A model generated the notes under the pieces. The model did not search any database. It was given only the letters and a program-made list of their open reading frames with translations, and had not been told where the DNA came from. A stretch of DNA of 38,660 nucleotides from Paulinella micropora (lineage: Eukaryota; Cercozoa; Imbricatea; Euglyphida): positions 363,335 to 401,994 of the forward strand of contig BJOX01000239.1 in NCBI GenBank assembly GCA_009731375.1, read 5' to 3'. The first letter of the stretch is position 1. Each line of letters starts with the position of its first letter. Shown here one piece after another: positions 8,071-19,430 of the stretch. The translations under genes and the position numbers were made by a program.

Positions 8071-10940
8071 GCCTACACCGCTGACTCACCCATCAACGAG
8101 CCCCACTGCCCCAACTGCACCAACAACGGCTGCAACATCGCCCCCTGTAGCTACCCCATCGTTGGCCTTTACTCCAGTTACGATGCCCGCGGGTGAAATA
8201 GCGATGGCCCCCGTTGGTAGGGTACCTCCTATCACCCCTGTCGGTCCGTTTGCCCACCCTGGAAGTCTAGCAAGTGGAGCGACACCCCTGCCACGGCGTC
8301 GACCGCATCCACCGCTGGCATCCTTCGTGGCATCTCGCCCACCTGCCCCATTGGTCAATCGAGCATTGTCCATGACTGACTCAGCTTTCACGTCACCATT
8401 TCCACCGATAATTGGCTCTTTTGGACCCAGACCGGCCCTTGCTCCATTAGCAGCAACTCCGACTGATTCGTCAGGTTCAACCCTCGCTACATCGACGCCG
8501 GCACGCCCAATGCCTCGCATTTCGCTGGGTACAACACTGCAAGGTAGTAGAATCACACTGAGCACTCTCGTCTCCATTGCGGAAGAAGCTTACCCGACCC
8601 TGCTCTCTGGTGGTACGAACCCTCTCGTGGAGGACCAAGGTCGAGCCCCTGTTACTGCAACAACCGGTAATGCAACAGTTGCGACTCCGGCCCCCGCGAG
8701 CTCGTCATCAAGCTCATCTTCAAGCTCGGCATCGAGCTCAACATCGAGCTCTCCTGCAGGTTCTTCACCTGATCCATCGTCGGGTACGATGATTGCGACT
8801 CAGCCACCGGCCCCTTCGACGGAGAATGGCCCTCCGGGGACGGCTACACCATCCCCGCCATCCTCAGGCAATGAGTCCTCGTCATCGTCGACAGCAAGAG
8901 TACTGCGATCGTCCACCTTTGCAGGTGTTCCACCCCGCACGCTACACATGATGGCCCGAGTTCGATCCCTCTTCGTGATGACCCGCCCGACCACTGCGCC
9001 TGGACATGACGTTGCTACTCAAGCCCGCGAACTTGCATTCAACTTACAGTTGAACAACTTGTCAATGCTGTTGGCATGCAACCGCATCATCGACACGGTG
9101 AACAAGTGGGGAGACAAGACTGCAATGGCCCTCATGGACGCGTACTGGACCCGGTACATTCGTGTCACTGACGAACGCACCCGCGTCTGGAGCACCATCC
9201 CGTACATGCTCATGGAATATTTCATGGAGCTGTTGAAAGGACGACTGAACAAGGGAGACACGAAGCGACCAGCTATGCAAGCCCTCAAACTTCGACGCTT
9301 CAAGAAGGAAAGCCTCACAGGTATGTAAATCGTTGCATCACAAGCTACGAGACGGCCCATGCAGCTGGCTACCAGACAGAGTGACAGCCGACTTCAATCA
9401 AGTCCGCGATGTGTCTCGGATGCTTACGCCCATGGAACGAGAGCGATGGACCCTATACGCCACCGAGATATTTAACGCAATTGGTGTTGCATGGCCCCGC
9501 GATCTCACTGACCTTCTGCCCTGGACCAACTCCCTCGATCTCCATTGCATGGGAGAATATTGGCCCTGGATGGCAAGTACTACAAAGCCCTCGTCGGCTG
9601 CCACATACAAGAGACTACGGGAGCGCACTCCTCGTCCGACGCCTTCCACCTTCTCCCGTGATTCAACCGTCAAGGTCGACACTCGTCAGAAGAGACCGCG
9701 TAGGACGCAGCAGGAAAACAAGGAGAACAAACGCCCTCCTCGTCAGAAACGCAAGGCTGACGCTATGTCGATGGCTCAACCGGCTGCATCGCCGGATCGT
9801 GGACGCCCCAACAAGCGGACTAAGACGGACAAGCCAGCCCCGACTACGAAGAAGACGGCAACACGCCCACCCTTCACCAAGGCGAATGCGATTGCCATCC
9901 CTTCGAAGAAATCGTCGATGGTTACGGCCGCCACCAAGTCCGCCCCGACCTCGCCAAAGCGTCCGCCCTTCACCGGTACTCCATGCTCCTACTGCAAGGA
10001 ACATAACCAGTTCCTCAAGTCGAATCAGACACCGAAGCACTCACTTGAACAATGCAAGCTGCGACAACAGCGTTGTCAGGATGAAGACAAGCATTGCAAC
10101 TGGAAGCCATCCTCGGCCGCCACGCGGAAGCAGCCACGGGCTTTCCACATGACGACGCGCGCGGCGTCTCAGGAGTCACGACGTCTACTCCGCATTTCTA
10201 CGACCCCGACCGTCGTCTGCGGGAATATATACGTACGCAAATCATTGCGCCCGTCCCCGGAAGAAGACATCATCGGTAAGACTACATGCGTTCTAGACTC
10301 GGCCTGCAACTGCAAAGGCGTAGCCCTCCTCGACTGGGTAATACACCAAGGACTTGAGATCGTGTCGCTCCCACCCGTCGACGCACGCTCATCTGTGGGT
10401 GTTGATGCTACTCTTTCTGAAGGCATTGAACTTTTCGTCTCGGCCACACCGACGTCTCCGCTTCATGCCATCACGATTTATATCTCGAGCCACCTCCCCG
10501 AAGGTATGAACCTGCTTCTTGCAATTGTCAACGAGGTCTCGGCCCAGCTCAACCTCTCCATTGACGACGCGCAAGCGATTCTGCCCACGGACTACATGCC
10601 CAAGCAAATCGTCTACGAGACGGAGTTCCATCTCTTCGAGACGCCACTTCAGGTCGGTGATTTACAACTTGCTACGGTTAGCTACGACTTTCGCCCTACA
10701 ACGTTGGCGAAAGAGACGTCCTACCCGATAGTCAAATTCAACAAAATCATCGAGCGCCGTCCCAAACTGCAGCTCCCTTCGAACTCCCACGACCTTCTGT
10801 CTACTTCGAACGCCCACCTCTACGGCCGCCAAGTCAACCTGTTCATGTCTTCGCGTGATACAGGAAAGAGATCACCGCTGGAATTCAGAGTTGGATGGAA
10901 AGAACGACGGAAAGAGGAAAAGGGAGAAGACGACCGATGA
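8071..10940 (+). CDS. Gag-like polyprotein with zinc-knuckle-like motif and possible aspartic protease
   Basis: The first part (to about 8920) is Pro/Thr/Ser-rich with a poly-Ser linker at 8698-8760. A helical segment (ARELAFNLQLNNLSMLLACN ... MEYFMELLKGRLNKGDTKR) then resembles a retroelement Gag capsid. The frame ends in TAA at 9326, but a 55-bp GT...AG stretch (GTATGT donor at 9321, CCAG at 9375) joins it in frame to DRVTADFNQVRDVSR. A strongly basic region follows (9680-9960), then a Cys/His motif C-x2-C-x14-H-x4-C at 9983-10054, with a longer loop than a classical knuckle. From about 10270, CVLDSACN could be the DSG/DTG-type active site of a retropepsin with Ala in the third position; this is tentative. 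Whether the 55-bp gap is an intron or a frameshift is open. Confidence 0.5.
9321..9375 (+). other. Possible 55-bp intron inside Gag-like ORF
   Basis: It starts GTATGT and ends CTACCAG. Removing it bypasses the TAA at 9326 and restores the frame. The length matches the host introns at the left of the window. The alternative is a simple frameshift mutation, since retroelements normally lose introns when they copy through RNA. Confidence 0.4.
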
Positions 10941-11388
10941 GGAGGACGACGAAGAAGCTGACGAAGAAGCTGACGAAGAGGCCGACGAAGAAGAAGAGGA
11001 AGAAGAAATCGAACTAGTCGAGACCGAGAGCGAACGAGATGGCGAAAGCAAGGCGAGCGCTTCTACACCTGCGCAGACGCAGCATGTCACAACACGCTCT
11101 CGTGTAAGACAAGAGGAAAACAAACGCACTCCACCGCCATCCTCCAAACGACAGAAGCTGGAGACATCCCCACCTCCAGAGGAATCTCCAGCTCCTTCGA
11201 CTGGCGCGACTGCTACTCCGACTACGAGCGAATCAACCCGAGTGTGGAGGGAAACACCTCCCTCTCAAGTTGAAAACACACCACGTGCCCCTTCTACCAA
11301 CGAGTGGCTTCTATCGGCCTGGAAAAGGGAAGACGAACTGGCGCGACAATACCTCACTCAACTCCTTCGCAGACGAAACGCTCCCTAA
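10855..11388 (+). CDS. Acidic/basic low-complexity segment of the retroelement
   Basis: An open frame overlaps the end of the previous one. It is very acidic near 10940-11030 (Asp/Glu/Ala runs), then Ser/Thr/Pro/Lys-rich, then ends in a helical basic segment (EWLLSAWKREDELARQYL). It is in a different frame from both neighbours. No domain is recognised. It may be a disordered linker of a polyprotein. Confidence 0.35.
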   Translation: MIQERDHRWNSELDGKNDGKRKREKTTDEEDDEEADEEADEEADEEEEEEEIELVETESERDGESKASASTPAQTQHVTTRSRVRQEENKRTPPPSSKRQKLETSPPPEESPAPSTGATATPTTSESTRVWRETPPSQVENTPRAPSTNEWLLSAWKREDELARQYLTQLLRRRNAP

Positions 11389-12856
11389 GCTACCGGGTGG
11401 CAGCGTCATCATCGTCATCATCATCGTCGTCGGCGTCATCATCGTCATCATCATCGTCGTCGGCGTCATCATCGTCATCATCATCGTCGGTACGACCTAC
11501 TCCGATTATGACGGCGCCATCGACTGCCACATCATCGACGCCCCCTGTGCTGACCAACTAGGCCCAGTCTTCATCATCATCGTCCTCATCTGCACCGAGA
11601 GCGGTGTCCCCTACCATCGCACACTGCATGCAGGTTCGTCAAATCAACGACAACCTTGTTCGAGACCTCAATCAGGTTCCGGATTCACCATCACCCTAAC
11701 TGCCACTTCAGTCTGGAGCATTCGCTACAGAAGAGGACTCCGAACCCGAAACAGTGGAGCCATCCCCCATCGGAAGAGTTCGGCCATCATCAGTCCGCAG
11801 TCCCGACCGAGGAGGACAGCTACATCGCCCCCGGCGGCAAATGTATTTACTTTTGTCGGACCCGGCCCATTGGACGAATTCAGGGGACTCGTGGGATTCA
11901 CAGCACAGCAGATGACACCAAATGTCCGTGACGCAATTGGAAACCCCGTCCAGCTCAGACGAGTCGACCTTCAGACTCCAATAGCCACCTTCCGCGCGGA
12001 CCTTCATAGTCCGCCTGCACAGTACCAAGAGGTCCAGCCGGTCCCATACGCATGGGTACCTCCACGCTTGGTTCCCGCACCAGAAGAAAAAGAAGCCCCT
12101 ACCACAGACATGGACTTGTGGATTGTCAAGGAAGTATACGCGAACTACTTCCCGACGCTGGGATCCGTTTGCTTCGCGGGTACATACTCCAGATGCCCAC
12201 ACATTGGTTATTGGGTACCAGAGCAAATAATCACCAGCCAGGGTCTATGGCCCGACAACATCATTCCACACAGAGCTAATGGTTGGGACTACCCCCGAGT
12301 GGAACGAGCATTGCTACGCACGGCAGACGATGCGCGTGGGACTTACGAGATCCCACCACCCGTGGACCACATCCATTGGAGTTCTGCAGACCGTATGGTC
12401 CTCCCATTCACGGATTACTACAACTTCATTGCGAACCCGCTTTTGGCGCGCACCTTCATTCCTTGGGAAGCACTGACGGGCTTAACATGGAACCCATACC
12501 AGAGCGCATCATCGAGTTCTGTAACAGGCTCCTCATCGAGCTCGTCATCGAGTTCTTCATCGAATTCATCAACGAGCACAACTTCGAGTACAACTTCGAG
12601 TACAACTTCGAGTACAACTTCGAGTACAACTTCGAGTTCGTCTTCGAGTTCGTCTTCGAGTTCGTCTTCGAGGTCGTCTTCGAGTTCGTCGTCAACAATA
12701 CTGCCCGCACGCACCCGTGAGAGTAAGACCTACATACGTACGGACCCTCGCCAGATGTATGGAAGAACCCCTTGGGGCAGCCAAACCGCTCATTTTGTTG
12801 ATGAAACGCACGGCCTTAATCGCGACAGACCTACGCACCTCATGCAACACTACTGA
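11389..12856 (+). CDS. Unknown module with poly-Ser linkers
   Basis: A Ser-rich stretch (about 11399-11490, frame 3) is followed by stops at 11559 and 11697 between coding-like stretches, so this part is damaged. From about 11840 to 12856 a clean frame encodes a globular-looking segment rich in Trp, Tyr and Pro (FVGPGPLDEFRGLVGF; GYWVPEQIITSQGLWPDNII; FIPWEALTGLTWNPY), then a long Ser/Thr linker (12515-12700). It ends at TGA 12854-12856. I do not recognise it. Its place between protease and RT is unusual for Gypsy elements. Confidence 0.4.
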
Positions 12857-12880
12857 CCGCCTCGTAACACGCCCCATGAG

Positions 12881-14844
12881 ATGGATCCTGCTACATATAG
12901 CGACATCACGCTGGGAATGTCTCTTCTTTCCCAATGGCAACATGGAAGCCCTTTGCCTACTCAGGGTCACGGAACGCACAAAGTCACGTCTTCTTCACGA
13001 TCAGCCCTCGCAAAGACTCAAGAAGGAGAACGTGGAGAATATTCTGAACCAACCGAAAGGCGCACCCACGATGAAGAAATTCTTGGAAACCAATTTGAAT
13101 GCCACCATCCTTCACTTGGGCCCGGCACATGGACGAAGCACGGCACAACTTGTGTGTACGGCCCTCGTCGGCCGCTAAGTGGAGCCGACGTGGACTACTT
13201 CCGCACCGGCATGGCATATCAGTCCAGACTCCGTCCTTGGGGATACAAGGTGTCATCGTACCTAGGACTCATTGTCGGTGCCTCCCCAAGAACGGCGCCC
13301 CGAGACACCATCATGGACGCTCTTTCCGAAGGTGAGTGTTACTTTTTCCGTGGAGCTGCATGGAAACTCCGACCACCGGCCAATACACCATGGCCCCGGC
13401 ATTTGGCACCTCAGAATACCAACGCTACTTGTTCAGGCTACCAACACGAGAACGCTGCTTCGCACTTCAGCACTACTTTCATCGACTCCCTTGTATCGAT
13501 CCCATCTGGCTAAAGACAACCGCAACGGACTCCTATTACGACATCCAAGGTAGGCCAGTACGCGAGCGCAGCTACCTATGCACAGTCGGCCTCCCTCGGA
13601 ACTATTTCAACCAGAGCTCCGTGACCATTTACTACATGAACAGGGGCGACGGAAAGTTCTTCGACAACATCCACACAGACAACTGGAGTGGATTAAAGCA
13701 AGGAATTGAAATTACCAGAGGCATGTTCACACTAGGAAGCCATCGGAGGAACGCCCGCCGACACCTCGCTAACTACCTTCGGACGTGCCCAAACTGGATC
13801 GACCCACAGCAACCTGACTCGTCCATCCAATGGCCTACTACATTCTATTGGGCCCGATGCGAAAACGTGGAATGGATAATAGCCCAAACCGCTATCTATC
13901 TCATCGCCAGTCAGACCGGCAAACGCTACAGCCGCGAAATCCACGTAGTCCATCATCCTACGGGCACTTACCCTTGTAATTACGACATCGCCAACCCGTT
14001 TTCGAGAGAAAAGCGTTTGAAAGGTTACCCTGTTGGCGTTCCATGCGTTCGCAAAGAAACCAACTTCCACCCGAATCCCCACATCCGGATATGGGAGGCG
14101 GGAAACACACTCGCGGCACAGCCGGTGGATAGACACACTCCTACGGGACGCTGGCTCAACTTGAAGTCAACCGAGACTGCCAAGCGCCTACGTCTATTCT
14201 ACTGCGAAATGAAGATGTTTACGTCGGACATTGAGGCAGAGACCCTTCTGAATCTGCCTCTCCCAGTCCACACTTTGAGCCCACTGGAAACACGCGAACA
14301 CTACCGCATCGGCTTGCCTCAAGGTATGTTCATCGACCCGGGGTTCGACGTGACGCTGAAGCCACAAGGACGGCCCGGAACACCAGGATCCAGCACGTAT
14401 CCGATTGACGTGGACGCAAGCGAAGACGCAGCATTCGCTGCAGTGTCCAGCTCTAGCAGTTCGAGCTCCAGTAGTTCGAGCTCTAGCTCGGGCCCTGCAC
14501 CCGCCAACACTCCGGGCACCGCTTCCGCTTCACGACCTTTCATGTACGTTGCTCCAAGCTCTCCTCTTGCTCCTACGACGCCCCGAGTGGCAAGGACAGC
14601 CTGTAACCCCGGACAGCCGGCTCCGCACCGGAGACCAGACGACGACGACGACGAGACAAAACCGGACTCACCCCCGGCAGGTAGCCAACCACCTACGGCC
14701 ACATCTTCATCGTCATCGTCTTCCTCAACTGCGGCGACATCGCCGTCCCACGCCATGCTCCTACGTTCCCGACCAAGACAACAAGCGGAATGGCTCGAAA
14801 CGAAGTACGCTCCTCTCGAACCAGCCCCTCAGCCATCTACCCAG
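12881..14844 (+). CDS. Second unknown module, Trp/Tyr/His-rich, with poly-Ser and poly-Asp linkers
   Basis: It is open in one frame to about 13331 (MDPATYSDITLGMSLLSQW...), where a strong GTGAGT donor occurs. Joining to TACCAACGC after the CAG at 13412-13414 restores the next frame, so either an 83-bp intron or a frameshift lies there. The second part (13415-14330) is globular (YYDIQGRPVRERSYLCTVGL; EWIIAQTAIYLIASQTGKRY). It is followed by poly-Ser at 14443-14492, Pro/Thr-rich sequence, poly-Asp at about 14639-14653 and poly-Ser near 14703-14735. No family is recognised. Confidence 0.4.
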
Positions 14845-15998
14845 GTATGTTCCGTCTTGCTGCCATCAATCCCGATCTACGAACGGACATGCGCCTTAAG
14901 ATTTTGATGCAGCTCAATCTTTACGCGCACATGGACTGGATTTGTTGCGTCTCCTCTGGCGGACTCAACGCGGCTACAGCCTACCTTACAGACAAGCTAG
15001 ATCCGGATCAGCAACGCTACCTCTGGTACAACTTGGCCCATGGGATCGATGTCGGACAACGTACGGGTAAACCTTTTCTCCAACGCGATCTAAACTTCGA
15101 CGCCGGTACCAGACAAGATCTCCCTGATGGTCTCTTTGCCTTCCGTGCTTCGCGTAAAGCATGCCTTACGCCCCATTTACCATGGTGTATTTGCACAGCT
15201 AAACACTGCGCAGGTAGCAAGCCCTCCGATCTACCTACACAGCCATCATTTCGGCTTTCCGCTATTAACCCCAGCCTTCACATTTACTTACGACGGGAGA
15301 TCCTTTCGGAACTCAACTACTTCAGCAACTGCGGCCTCATCATCCCGTACTCTTTGGATCGCGCTTTCTTCAACGCATCAGGAGCCATCAATGGTGTGGC
15401 AAGAGTCAAAGACAAAGAGCGCGTTTGGCGGAAGCTCTCTGAACTAGTCAAAATGGGGGAAAATAGTGTGGACCTTATTTGGTGTTCAATAGATACCGTA
15501 CCATCACTCGACAGTAACCAGTTCGCCTATAATGTCCCTGACGGCATTTTCGCATGGCAAGCGCTTCACCCCAACAAGACACATCAAGTGTGGTGCAAGT
15601 GTGGCTACGGCGATTGCCTTCACATCGACACTACTGGCGCTACAGGGACACGCAAGCCTAAACCGAAACCAGCTCGACCAGCTTTCAACAATAGTCTTGG
15701 TGGCCACCCCCGCTACAAGAAGAACCGCAAACACATGCAACGCGCTAAGCGGACCCGATATCCGCCGGCCGGCGATGACAAGTATCAACCCGACCGGGTA
15801 TATCGGACCAGCCAACAGGGCCGCACTGCCCATGATGGTCAGACAGCCCCTCGGCCCGTCCAAAACCCGAATTACAAGCCACCTCCGCACCCAAAGCATC
15901 GTTTTGTGGCTCCAGCACAGCGCCGCCACTTCTACATGTACGCTCGGTCTGGTACCGGACACCAGCAGCGATTGAATACCAAACAGGGTCTGGCGTGA
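14845..15998 (+). CDS. Tandemly duplicated Cys-ending domain plus basic tail
   Basis: Two related units of about 120 residues follow each other: the first from about 14850 (FRLAAINPDL...) to about 15210 (ending WCICTAKHC), the second from 15249 (FRLSAINPSL...) to about 15617 (ending WCKCGYGDC). Shared features are the INP motif, a Leu-Asn segment (ILMQLN / ILSELN), P-D-G-[LI]-F, and a terminal W-C-x-C-x4-C cluster that could bind zinc. A very basic Lys/Arg/Pro tail (15655-15960) resembles a nucleic-acid-binding nucleocapsid tail. This may be a second Gag-like product upstream of pol. The frame changes near 14845, where the previous segment ends. Confidence 0.45.
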
Positions 15999-16058
15999 CC
16001 ATCAAGTCTGGAGCACTCTCCAGACACCGCTCTATTCTTACCGCCGGATCCTTCCACC

Positions 16059-17365
16059 ATGGCTCTTCCCAATCGGGAAGTCACAGTCCTCGCTGTAAAG
16101 GATCCTCCATACTTCGATCCCGCCATGGCGGAGCTCGCTGCAACATGCCCGGACCCGCGCATGCTTTACTCACGGCAACTACGGTTAATGGAACACAGAC
16201 CACCCCGTGGATTCTCATCTCTGAGAGACTTTGCCACGACTTTCTAAACAAACAGGCCGCCAAACTTACCGCGCCGCCTGCGCCCAAATACGCACCTGAA
16301 GTCGTCAACTCCGGCCTCACTGCAGAACAACAACGACTTCTATGGGCCCTCCTCGGCGAATTCGACAATGTCTTCTAAGATAAAGCAGGTGTCTTCAATC
16401 ACACTGTCGTGTCGCTCATCCTCAAACCGGGAGCTAAACCAATTGCAGTACAATGCCCAAATTGGACTCCAGCGGTACACCAATACATCAAAGGTTGGGC
16501 GATGGACGTTCTTACAGCCGGCCTCTGGTCCATGGCCTTTGCAAATTGTGCCTGGGCTAGTCGAGCCTGCCCCGTAGGAAAGTTTGAAGAATTGGCAAAG
16601 GAGGTCATCCGCGACATACGCAACGTCTACGACTACCGCGGTGCCAACGACAACCTCCACCTGCCTGTGCCAGGTTTACCCAACCCGGATCAATACCGTG
16701 AACGCTTTGCGGGATGGCACTATCTCAGTTCTATCGACATGGTCGACGGCTTCACGCAGCTGAGACTCAATCCAGATGACGGTAGCCGCGATATTCTCGC
16801 TGTTTGGACACCCTTAGGACTCCTAGTTCCTAATTTTATGCCTCAAGGTGTTCACCGCGCCCCGGGAGGCTTTCAACGCGCTATGGATAAGTCCTTCAAT
16901 TATCTGAACTTTTGGAATAAATCCGCTTCGGCCTACCTCGACGACGTCACAGACGGCTCCAACGACTTCGATACCCATCTTCGAGAGCTCCGATGCATAT
17001 TTCAGGCTATGCGAGACTCCGGCCTCCACGGTTCGGCCCGGAAACTACGCTTAGGATATCGCGAGCTCAACATTCTGGGCAAACGCTGCAGCAAGAAAGG
17101 TATCGCCGCAGATTCTTCCAAGGTCGACGCTATTCTCAAGCTGGCCGACCCATCCAACGTTTCTGAAGTCCGATCAGTCTTAGGTATGACGAACTTCATC
17201 CAAGCCCATATCCCTGACTATTCCCGATTAGTGGCACCCCTGACCAATCTTCTCAAATCCACTCACGCTCGGCCCTCCGGTGCCCCTTACCTGACCCGAG
17301 ATGAGCGGAAATGCATGAAGAAGCTCCGCCGTGTCCTCACTACGCTCCCCATGCTAGTGAAGTAG
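16059..17365 (+). pseudogene. Reverse transcriptase region of pol (Gypsy type), interrupted
   Basis: The N-terminal pol part (MALPNREVTVLAVKDPPYF) is in one frame to about 16190, then the frame changes. TAA at 16376-16378 splits F-D-N-V-F from D-K-A-G-V-F-N-H, a conserved junction of Gypsy RT, so it is a true interruption. From there RT motifs follow: the A motif SSIDMVDGF with its Asp near 16736, the B-like MPQGVHRAPGGFQRAM at about 16839-16890, and the catalytic Y-L-D-D at 16934-16945. The thumb/connection continues (LGMTNFIQAHIPDYSRLVAPL) to TAG at 17363-17365, after which the same frame carries on into RNase H. All catalytic aspartates are present despite the broken frame. Confidence 0.7.
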
Positions 17366-17760
17366 GAGCCGTCGCAACGACTCTACCTCCGGACGGACGC
17401 AAGCCAGATCGGCTTGGCGGCGCACTTCATAATGGCCCAGAGCGCAACGCTCCGGTCATCCAGCACTTCTCCCAGAAGCTTACAGACACGCAAACACGAT
17501 GGGCGACCTACGTTCGTGAAGCCTACGGCGTCATCTACGGTATTCAACAGTGCCGCTACTACATCGATGCCAGCGATCACGAACTCACCATCATCACAGA
17601 TCATCGGCCCCTTTTGTGGCTATGGCACGCTCGCAGCCCCATGGTCGTCAACTGGGTTTTGGAGCACCTTCAGACGATTCGATTCAAAGTCGTATATACC
17701 AGGTGAACAAAACCAACTCCCCGACGGTCTCTCACGTGTCCCTTGCATCGCCCCCGGCCA
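17366..17760 (+). pseudogene. RNase H region of pol, frameshifted
   Basis: The region starts in the RT frame (LYLRTDASQIGLAA), shifts frame near 17428, continues as IQHFSQKLTDTQTRWATYVR and IITDHRPLLWLW, then shifts back near 17700 to PGEQNQLPDGLSR. These are the standard Gypsy RNase H landmarks: the DAS start, the E of REAYGVIY, TDH-PLLWL, and the PGE-N-DGLSR end. At least two indels are needed to read it as one protein. Confidence 0.65.
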
Positions 17761-17937
17761 GCCCACCTTGATTGGCGAAGCCGAGGCGACTCTCCAGCTC
17801 TTATCCACCATTCCGGCACCCCGAGCAGGCTCTACCCTTTGGTTAGCAGTTGAAGGCACGCACGCGGCCCTGCGTCTCAAGTCCCTATATTGCCGGATCC
17901 TCCGCGGCGGCCCCACTCTACGTAGCATTCAAGCCCC

Positions 17938-19430
17938 ATGGGACTTGGCCATTGGCATTCCCTCTGCGGAACGCTCCCGATGGTTGCCCGCGACATGTTT
18001 GCTCTCCGCAAGCCCTTCGCACTGCTCATGCCTCAAGACTTGGTTAATTGCGTCCCCGATGAAACTCTTCCGCAAACGATCGTCGAGCAATGCCGCAAGA
18101 TCTTATTCCTTGACGACAACCTCGTCTGGCTCGAACATGGACTTGGAATGGAGCAACACTATATCTATCCTCTCGTTGCTACATCGCATGCGCAGCGCGT
18201 TACACGCCAGCAGATTATCAACGCACAACGACAGGACAGCTTCACGGCCCCTCTCTGGACCGAAGACGCCATCTCAGTCTCCGCCGGCTCAGCCGAACTG
18301 ATCCTCCGACAAGGTATCGCAGTCACCGTTGACCCCGATCAATCTTCAGTCAAGGTTTATGTCCCAGAAGAGCTACGCAGTCCCCTCATCAATTATGCCC
18401 ACCTCATGCAGAACAACGCCAAAGCGCCGACACTCGTCCCCTTTATCAAGGAGCGCTACATTTGGTTCCGCACAGACGGTAAGGATATCATGCATCATGA
18501 TGTCCTTGCCGCCCTCCGTGACTGCCACTTTTGCCAACTAGTCCACGCCCGCCTGACCCTTAACCACGGCCGAGATTCATCGCTCACAAGGACGCATCAA
18601 GGACAGGGCATCGGCCTCGACCACGTTCACATCGGCATCCCCGGCGTCACCTCTCAGTACATACTGACCATCGTCGATCTTTTCTCGGGATTTCTCCAAT
18701 TTATCCCATGCGTCTCCACATCCGCGGAAGAAACAGTGGAACTCATCCTCAATCGATGGTACATCTTTGGTTTTCCGGAGTCCATCTTCTCCGATTATCA
18801 TAGTTCTTTCGTTGGCACGTTGGCCAAAAGATTTTGCAGCGTAGCCGGCCTCGAATGGCTCACCACCGCGCTCTACTTGCATCATCAACTCGGCTACGTT
18901 GAATGTCGCCACAAAGCTATCCGCACGGCTATCCAGTCTCTCCCTAAGGCAGAAAAGACCAACTGGCCTAGCATCATCCCTTCTCTCTCCTTCGCTCAGA
19001 ACACATACGTTTCTACAGCAACCGGCACTACTCAGCGGCCTTTGAAGGAATGCTCGCCCGCAAGCCCCGCTGCACGTTGGACTTCTTCGACTCGCCGGAG
19101 ATTGTCAATGCCCGCGCTACCGCGTCCAGCGCCGCCCTCGACGCATCACCGACACTGTCAACACAGTCGGCCGAGCAGATCGCACTGTTAAACAGCGCCC
19201 GCACCGCTGTCACAACTTATGTCAGCGCGTACACCACCGTTACCCGCGCCCGGTCCGTCGCTCAAAAGAACAAAGGCCGCCGCAAGGCTGTCAAGGAATG
19301 GAAAGTAAACGACACAGTCTCCGTCTACCCCCAAGCCTTCCAAGCAAGGCATTCCAGCCTCCTCCGTTCTTCAGTTCGACGGCCCCTACACCATCGTTGA
19401 GCACAAGTTATTTCTTCAAGTAAAAAGTCC
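17938..19430 (+). pseudogene. Integrase region of pol (DD35E), 3' end disrupted
   Basis: One open frame (17938-19191) carries an H2C2-like N-terminal region with C-x2-C (DCHFCQ) but only one clear His upstream, then an rve core with Asp codons at 18619 and 18793 and Glu at 18901. That gives 57 and 35 residues between the catalytic positions, the normal DD35E spacing. A frameshift near 19028 moves the continuation (AFEGMLARKPRC) to another frame, and another is needed near 19350 to reach FDGPYTIVEHKLFL. The expected C-terminal segment after that point is missing here; a similar segment lies on the minus strand at 20525-20881. Confidence 0.7.

Larger units (their letters stand above)
8071..19430 (+). 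mobile_element. Large degenerate Ty3/Gypsy-like retroelement
   Basis: Ordered domains on the plus strand are: Gag (about 8700-9800), a zinc-knuckle-like motif (9983-10054), a possible aspartic protease (about 10270-10530), several unknown modules (10855-15998), reverse transcriptase (16380-17365), RNase H (17366-17750), and integrase with an H2C2-like region and DD35E core (about 18350-19415). The order RT-RNase H-integrase is that of Ty3/Gypsy, not Copia. No flanking LTR pair could be found by eye. Many frameshifts and stops break it: TAA at 16376, TAG at 17363, shifts near 17428, 17700, 17900 and 19028. Some frame changes upstream coincide with plausible introns (9321-9375, 13332-13414). 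It is probably not autonomous now. Confidence 0.75.

Noticed and set aside
12418-12720. Glu/Leu/Val and Asn/Phe/Glu/Tyr repeat frames over the Ser/Thr linker
   Set aside because: They are shadow frames of the poly-Ser linker; repeats with a 3-bp multiple period open every frame.
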